In this document: positions 8,892 to 12,235 of the stretch, in pieces
Layout of the letters: the number at the start of each line of letters is the position of its first letter
Numbering within the stretch: position 1 is the stretch's first letter
From: Oehlia diaphana
Lineage: Eukaryota > Glomeromycota > Glomeromycetes > Glomerales > Glomeraceae
Direction: 5' to 3'
Length of the DNA: 12,235 bases
Assembly: GCA_003833135.1 (NCBI GenBank)
Contig: QZLH01000101.1
Location: 59,228-71,462, forward strand
Translations under genes and position numbers: made by a program
Notes under the pieces: model-generated
Told to the model about the DNA's origin: nothing
The model's input: only the letters and a program-made list of their open reading frames with translations
The model's database searches: none

Positions 8892-9421
8892 CATCAGGGA
8901 ATTTTTTGAGACACAGATCTGTGCAGATCTGCAGGTGACATTTGCCACCATTTCTACACAAATCTGTGACTCCACCAGAAAAATTCAAAGAAAAAAATTT
9001 TATTATTTCTGCGTAGAATTTCAAGAAAATGAAAATTCTGTGAAAATCCCCAAAAATTATAGCATGCGAAAAAATTCAAGAACAAAATTCTGTTAAAATC
9101 TCCAAAAATTATACATGCGAAAAAATTCAAGAACAAAATTCTGTGAAAAATTCAAGAATGAAGTTCTGCGGAGAAATTCAAGAACAGATTCTGCAAAAAA
9201 ATTCATGAACGAAGTTTTGCAAAAATTATCGAAAAAATAAATTATTCACTGATCACCACAGTCATCATATATTGTATTTTTAATATGTATTTTTATTCAT
9301 GAATAAATTTGTCAAATAAAGCTGCAAAATTTCAAATATAACTAAATAAATTTATAAATCGAAGAATTTCAAATATAACTAAATAAATCTAAATTAAAAG
9401 AATACAACAAAAAGAAAAATT
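8892..9421. repeat. GATCTGCAG repeat, unit B, with 3' extension
   Basis: This is a head-to-tail copy of unit A with the CAGATCTG inverted repeat at 8913-8932, and a closer relative of unit C at 10621. It contains a minisatellite of about 51 bp at roughly 9060-9140. After the shared end at about 9267 it carries an AT-rich extension in which ATTTCAAATATAACTAAATA occurs twice. It closes in A-rich sequence next to the N at 9422. Positions 9241-9421 are identical by eye to 11021-11201. Confidence 0.75.
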
Positions 9422-9422
9422 N
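9422..9422. other. Ambiguous base (N), probable assembly join
   Basis: A single N lies between the A-rich end of repeat B and the middle of a retropepsin-like coding region. The upstream 181 nt duplicate 11021-11201 exactly, which suggests a contig end inside a repeat. Confidence 0.65.
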
Positions 9423-9869
9423 GATATTACATGTACACTAGCAAATGGAGAAAAGATTGCATCATTAGGAAAAATTCACACAGAAATTATAATAGGAGGA
9501 ATGATAGCACCTATAATGTTAGATGTAATAGAATCGGGACAGAAAGAAATAATTATAGGAAATAATACATTGGATGATTGGAATGCAGTCATTGATTACA
9601 AAGAAAGAATGTTGAATTTAGAGAATGATGAAGAGATAGTGAGTATACCAGTATGGTATGTCAGAAGAATAGATAAACTTGAATCTGAGAATGAATCGGA
9701 AACTGAAGATAAAGAGTTTAAATATGAACTGGAAAATAAACGAAAATTGTACACAATGAAGGAGACAAATAAGAAAAATGATTCATCAAATGAAGATCTA
9801 AGTGGGATAGATACATCTGATAGTGATAATGAGGATACTAGTGAAAGTGATATGGAAGATGAGCAATAA
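9423..9869 (+). CDS. Retropepsin-like protease C-terminus with acidic tail (partial)
   Basis: The frame is open from the N to a TAA at 9867-9869. The start, including the catalytic Asp motif of the family (DT/SG), would lie left of the N and is not seen. Visible features fit the C-terminal half of a retroviral-type aspartic protease: TLANGEKIASLGKI, a hydrophobic strand, then EIIIGNNTLDDWNAVIDY, matching the usual hydrophobic-Gly-x-x-x-Leu and substrate-flap end. Beyond about 9670 the protein turns into a Glu/Asp/Ser-rich linker. The downstream RT is in another frame and separated by stops, so a frameshift has split what is normally one polyprotein in this family. In the intact element the protease would cut the polyprotein. 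Confidence 0.65.
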   Translation, partial: DITCTLANGEKIASLGKIHTEIIIGGMIAPIMLDVIESGQKEIIIGNNTLDDWNAVIDYKERMLNLENDEEIVSIPVWYVRRIDKLESENESETEDKEFKYELENKRKLYTMKETNKKNDSSNEDLSGIDTSDSDNEDTSESDMEDEQ

Positions 9870-9898
9870 GGAGTGAAAAGATATAAAAGCAACACTAG

Positions 9899-10620
9899 TT
9901 GAATGAAGATACGAGTAAATTAAATATGATGAATAACAAATGGGAAAAATTCGAAAAGAAATTGAACATAGAAGAAATATCAGGGGAAAGAAAGGATAGA
10001 TTAAAGGATCTAATCAAAGGATATGAAATAATATTTGAATATGATGGAGAAAAGTTAGGAAGAATAGACAAAGTAAAATATAGTATAGAAATTAAGGGAG
10101 ATCAAGAACCAATCACACAGAAAAGATACAAAGAAATTGAGGAAAAAGGAAAGTTTATAAGAAAAGAGATTGAACAATTGTTAAAAATGAAGAAAATCAG
10201 AAAATCAAAGAGTCCTTGGGCATCTCCTGTGACATTAGCAAAGAAGAAAAGTGAGAATTACAGGTTTTGTATCGACTATAGAAAATTAAATAGTGTTACC
10301 AAATCAGATACATATCCATTATCAAGAATAGATGAACTATTGGAAAAATATAGAACCGCAAGATAGTTCACAAGCTTAGATTTAGCAGCAGGATATCATC
10401 AGGTAGAAATGATGGAAGAAGATAAGGAAAAGATAGCTTTTATATGTTCACAAGGATTATTTGAGTATAATGTAATGCCATTTGGATTAAAGAATGCACC
10501 TGGAACATTTCAACGATTAATGGATGAGATATTAAAAGAATACATTGGAGAATTTGTAATCGTATATTTAGATGATATAATGATTTATTCAAAAAATTTT
10601 GAAGAACATATAGAACATAT
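9899..10620 (+). pseudogene. Ty3/gypsy-like reverse transcriptase, broken and truncated
   Basis: The frame opens after TAG 9896-9898 and runs through a second TAG at 10364-10366 to repeat C. Classic Ty3-type RT motifs appear in order: SKSPWASPVTLAKKK, YRFCIDYRKLN and TYPLSRIDELL; then, after the stop, SLDLAAGYHQVEM (motif A, Asp codon at 10379), MPFGLKNAPGTFQRLM, and VYLDDIMIYSK (catalytic Asp pair at 10571-10576). The codon at 10364 is normally Trp before FTSLDL, so TGG-to-TAG is likely. Coding similarity stops at EEHIEHI, where the repeat begins; the thumb, connection, RNase H and integrase are absent. The frame continues open into the repeat to 11017, but that part is repeat-derived. Confidence 0.9.
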
Positions 10621-11214
10621 CATCGGGAAATTTTTTGAAACGCAGATCTGCACAGATCTGCAGGTGATATTTACCACCATTTCTGCACAGATCTGCGATC
10701 CCGCCGGAAAAATTCAAAGGAAAAAATTTTATTATTTCTGTGCAGAATTTCAAGAAAATGAAAATTCTGCGAAAATCCCAAAAAATTATAGCATACGAAA
10801 AAATTCAAGAACAAAATTCTGTGAAAATCTCCAAAAATTATACATGCAAAAAAATTCAAGAACAAAATTCTGTAAAAATCTCCAAAAATTATACATGCGA
10901 AAAAATTCAAGAACAAAATTCTGTGAAAAATTCAAGAACGAAGTTCTGCAGAGAAATTCAAGAACAGATTCTGCAAAAAAATTCAAAAACGAAGTTCTGC
11001 AAAAATTCTCAAAATAATAAATTATTCACTGATCACCACAGTCATCATATATTGTATTTTTAATATGTATTTTTATTCATGAATAAATTTGTCAAATAAA
11101 GCTGCAAAATTTCAAATATAACTAAATAAATTTATAAATCGAAGAATTTCAAATATAACTAAATAAATCTAAATTAAAAGAATACAACAAAAAGAAAAAT
11201 TAAGAAAAAAAAAA
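10621..11214. repeat. GATCTGCAG repeat, unit C, inserted in the Ty3 RT, with 51-bp minisatellite and A-rich tail
   Basis: This unit begins CATCGGGAAATTTTTTG right after the RT codons for EEHIEHI. It carries GCAGATCTGCACAGATCTGC at 10642-10661. A tandem array with a 51-bp period (about 10780-10930) has one unit more than repeat B. The shared end ATTATTCACTGATCACCACA (11021-11040) is followed by the same AT-rich extension as repeat B and an A run at 11205-11214. The A-rich 3' end would suit a retroposed SINE-like element, but no target-site duplication is visible and the RT does not resume afterwards. Confidence 0.78.
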
Positions 11215-11488
11215 TCTGGCGTGTGCCAACTTATCACCATCCTTTAAACATATTTCAATGACGTTGAACAGCGCGTGTATCTAAAGTATCCAAAGACGAA
11301 TAATATTAAAATTCCATCATTATAAGTATGCTTTCGCCAAAGGTAAAGCACTCCATTTATCACATATGGTAAAATATTTGATAGATTTAAAATTTTGAAT
11401 CTAAACTGTTGACCTAAATACATATATATTTATTTTTATTTCTAAAGTTTAATAAGTTAAATCACATATTATTAGATAAATAATTTAC
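11215..11488 (-). other. AT-rich region with a possible further exon fragment
   Basis: This stretch follows (on the minus strand) the GTAAAT donor-like site of the neighbouring gene. A TTTAG acceptor-like site at 11285-11281 is followed by 22 open codons (11280-11215), including HALFNVIEICLKDGDKLAHA, which end at the A-rich tail of repeat C. They may be a remnant of the same gene, cut by the repeat. Nothing else is recognised here. Confidence 0.25.
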
Positions 11489-12235
11489 CATTTTTGTGTA
11501 GGCATCTGTATTATCATCATCATCATCGACTGTTACCACTATTGATTCATCTGCGTCAGAAGTTACATCCAGATTATTTTACTTTTCTCGCTCAGCCAAT
11601 TCTTCCATTATCCAGGGCGTTACCTTAGTCTTATTATTGAATGATTCCTAATAATTGATTATACATTAATTTTTGAAAATTTTCAACTTCAAAATACTGT
11701 AACGAAAATCATTAATTATTTACCACAAGAAAATCCATTCGGTATTTGACAGACTTGTCATTGCATTTAATACCTGGGCTTTTGGGATTCAATACGATAT
11801 TGCAGATTGAGAGTACATATGCGAAGTGTAATGAAGTGATATCATTGCCTTTCTGTAACTTAAAGACGGAGATAGTTATTTTTTGAAGGATTTTACGATT
11901 ACTGAAGAGTTCATTGAATGCTTCTCGTGTCTTCATATGCTTCTTCCACTCAGTGATCTTTGAGGAGGATGTATTGCTGTCCACACGCTTCAACTTCTGT
12001 TCTCCAAAATTGAAAAATATAGTATTTCGAATATTAGCGGCGAAGTCATTTCTTCTACTTCGACATTTACTTTTTATCTAAAAAATTTAAAAATTTAAAT
12101 ATTTTCAGATTTTTTTTATTTTTTTTTCTTTGTGATAATTATCAATAATTTTACATACTTCTGGTAATAACTTATCCTCAAATAATGAAACCCATCCATT
12201 TTTTTCAATCTCTTTAATATAATGACCAGCATGCT
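11489..12235 (-). pseudogene. Three-exon fragment of an unrecognised fungal gene, broken by one TAA, running off the right edge
   Basis: On the minus strand, exon pieces 12235-12159, 12077-11724 and 11647-11489 join in one frame. The introns are 81 nt (12158-12078, GTATGT...TAG) and 76 nt (11723-11648, GTAAAT...TAG), both in phase 0. The spliced product contains WVSLFEDKLLPE, then a basic stretch IKSKCRSRRNDFAANIRN, then ITEWKKHMKTREAFNELF, and in the last exon TKVTPWIMEELAERE followed by a TAA (11581-11579) and a VVTVDDDDDNTDAY acidic end. The TAA could be a C-to-T change of CAA. The frame may continue for nine codons past 11489 to a TGA or splice onward at a GTAAAT. The start is outside the window. 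The composition resembles lineage-specific Glomeromycotina proteins, perhaps transposon-associated; I cannot assign a function. Confidence 0.55.

Larger units (their letters stand above)
9423..10620 (+). mobile_element. Ty3/gypsy-like LTR retrotransposon fragment (protease and RT)
   Basis: This internal piece of an LTR retrotransposon holds the protease C-terminus, an acidic linker and RT through YLDD. It has no gag, RNase H, integrase or canonical LTR. It is bounded on the left by the N and on the right by repeat C, which interrupts the RT. Related GATCTGCAG repeats lie on both sides as direct repeats, but the right one falls inside the RT, so they are not this element's LTRs in any normal arrangement. 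Confidence 0.85.

Noticed and set aside
8954..9136. Phe-rich minus-strand frame in repeat B, and similar ones in repeat C
   Set aside because: They are repeat-derived with 17-residue periodicity from a 51-bp unit. There is no independent evidence of coding.
8619..11020. CRISPR-like array in the short-period repeats
   Set aside because: The units are contiguous and degenerate with no unique spacers of constant length, in a eukaryotic transposon setting.
8892..11214. Repeats B and C as LTRs flanking the Ty3 fragment
   Set aside because: They are direct repeats on either side, but C lies inside the RT just after YLDD, B/A are tandem, and no TG...CA ends, primer-binding site or polypurine tract were seen.

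Overview
The window reads as AT-rich, transposon-laden eukaryotic DNA, most likely from a filamentous fungus. The short GT-AG introns (60-81 nt), the LINEs with an RNase H domain, the Ty3-type element and the GATCTGCAG-rich repeats fit the arbuscular mycorrhizal fungus Rhizophagus (Glomeromycotina). That assignment rests on remembered resemblance, not on a search. I see no intact host gene, bacterial operon, tRNA, rRNA or CRISPR. Every sizeable reading frame is broken or truncated, mostly by stops that a C-to-T or G-to-A change would create.

Layout. 1-2176: the endonuclease end and reverse transcriptase (RT) of a decayed LINE, read on +. 2177-2652: other repeats, including two 115-nt palindromes in tandem (period 181 nt). 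2653: a single N. 2654-6118: a second LINE copy (RT, RNase H, CCHC-like knuckle, 3' UTR) that restarts inside the RT and repeats about 550 nt of copy 1. 6119-6500: a second cluster of the same palindromes, abutting the LINE 3' end. 6790-7645 (+): a three-exon pseudogene starting with a SAP-like motif. 7811-8461 (-): a pseudogene carrying a duplicated domain. 8614-9421: two units of a GATCTGCAG repeat. 9422: a second N. 9423-10620 (+): protease and RT of a Ty3-like retrotransposon, cut off just after the YLDD motif by a third copy of the repeat (10621-11214). 11489-12235 (-): three exons of a further broken gene running off the right edge.

How the pieces relate. Most of the window is nested or abutting mobile elements, with fragments of three spliced genes between and beside them. 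Both Ns sit where sequence next to the gap is almost or exactly identical to another place in the window, while similarity falls away from the gap. This suggests assembly joins inside repeats, so the arrangement across 2653 and 9422 should not be trusted. The most unusual structural items are the 115/181-nt palindromic family, present as two clusters, and a 51-bp minisatellite that stays open in several frames and extends the interrupted Ty3 RT frame. I found no convincing new functional system.
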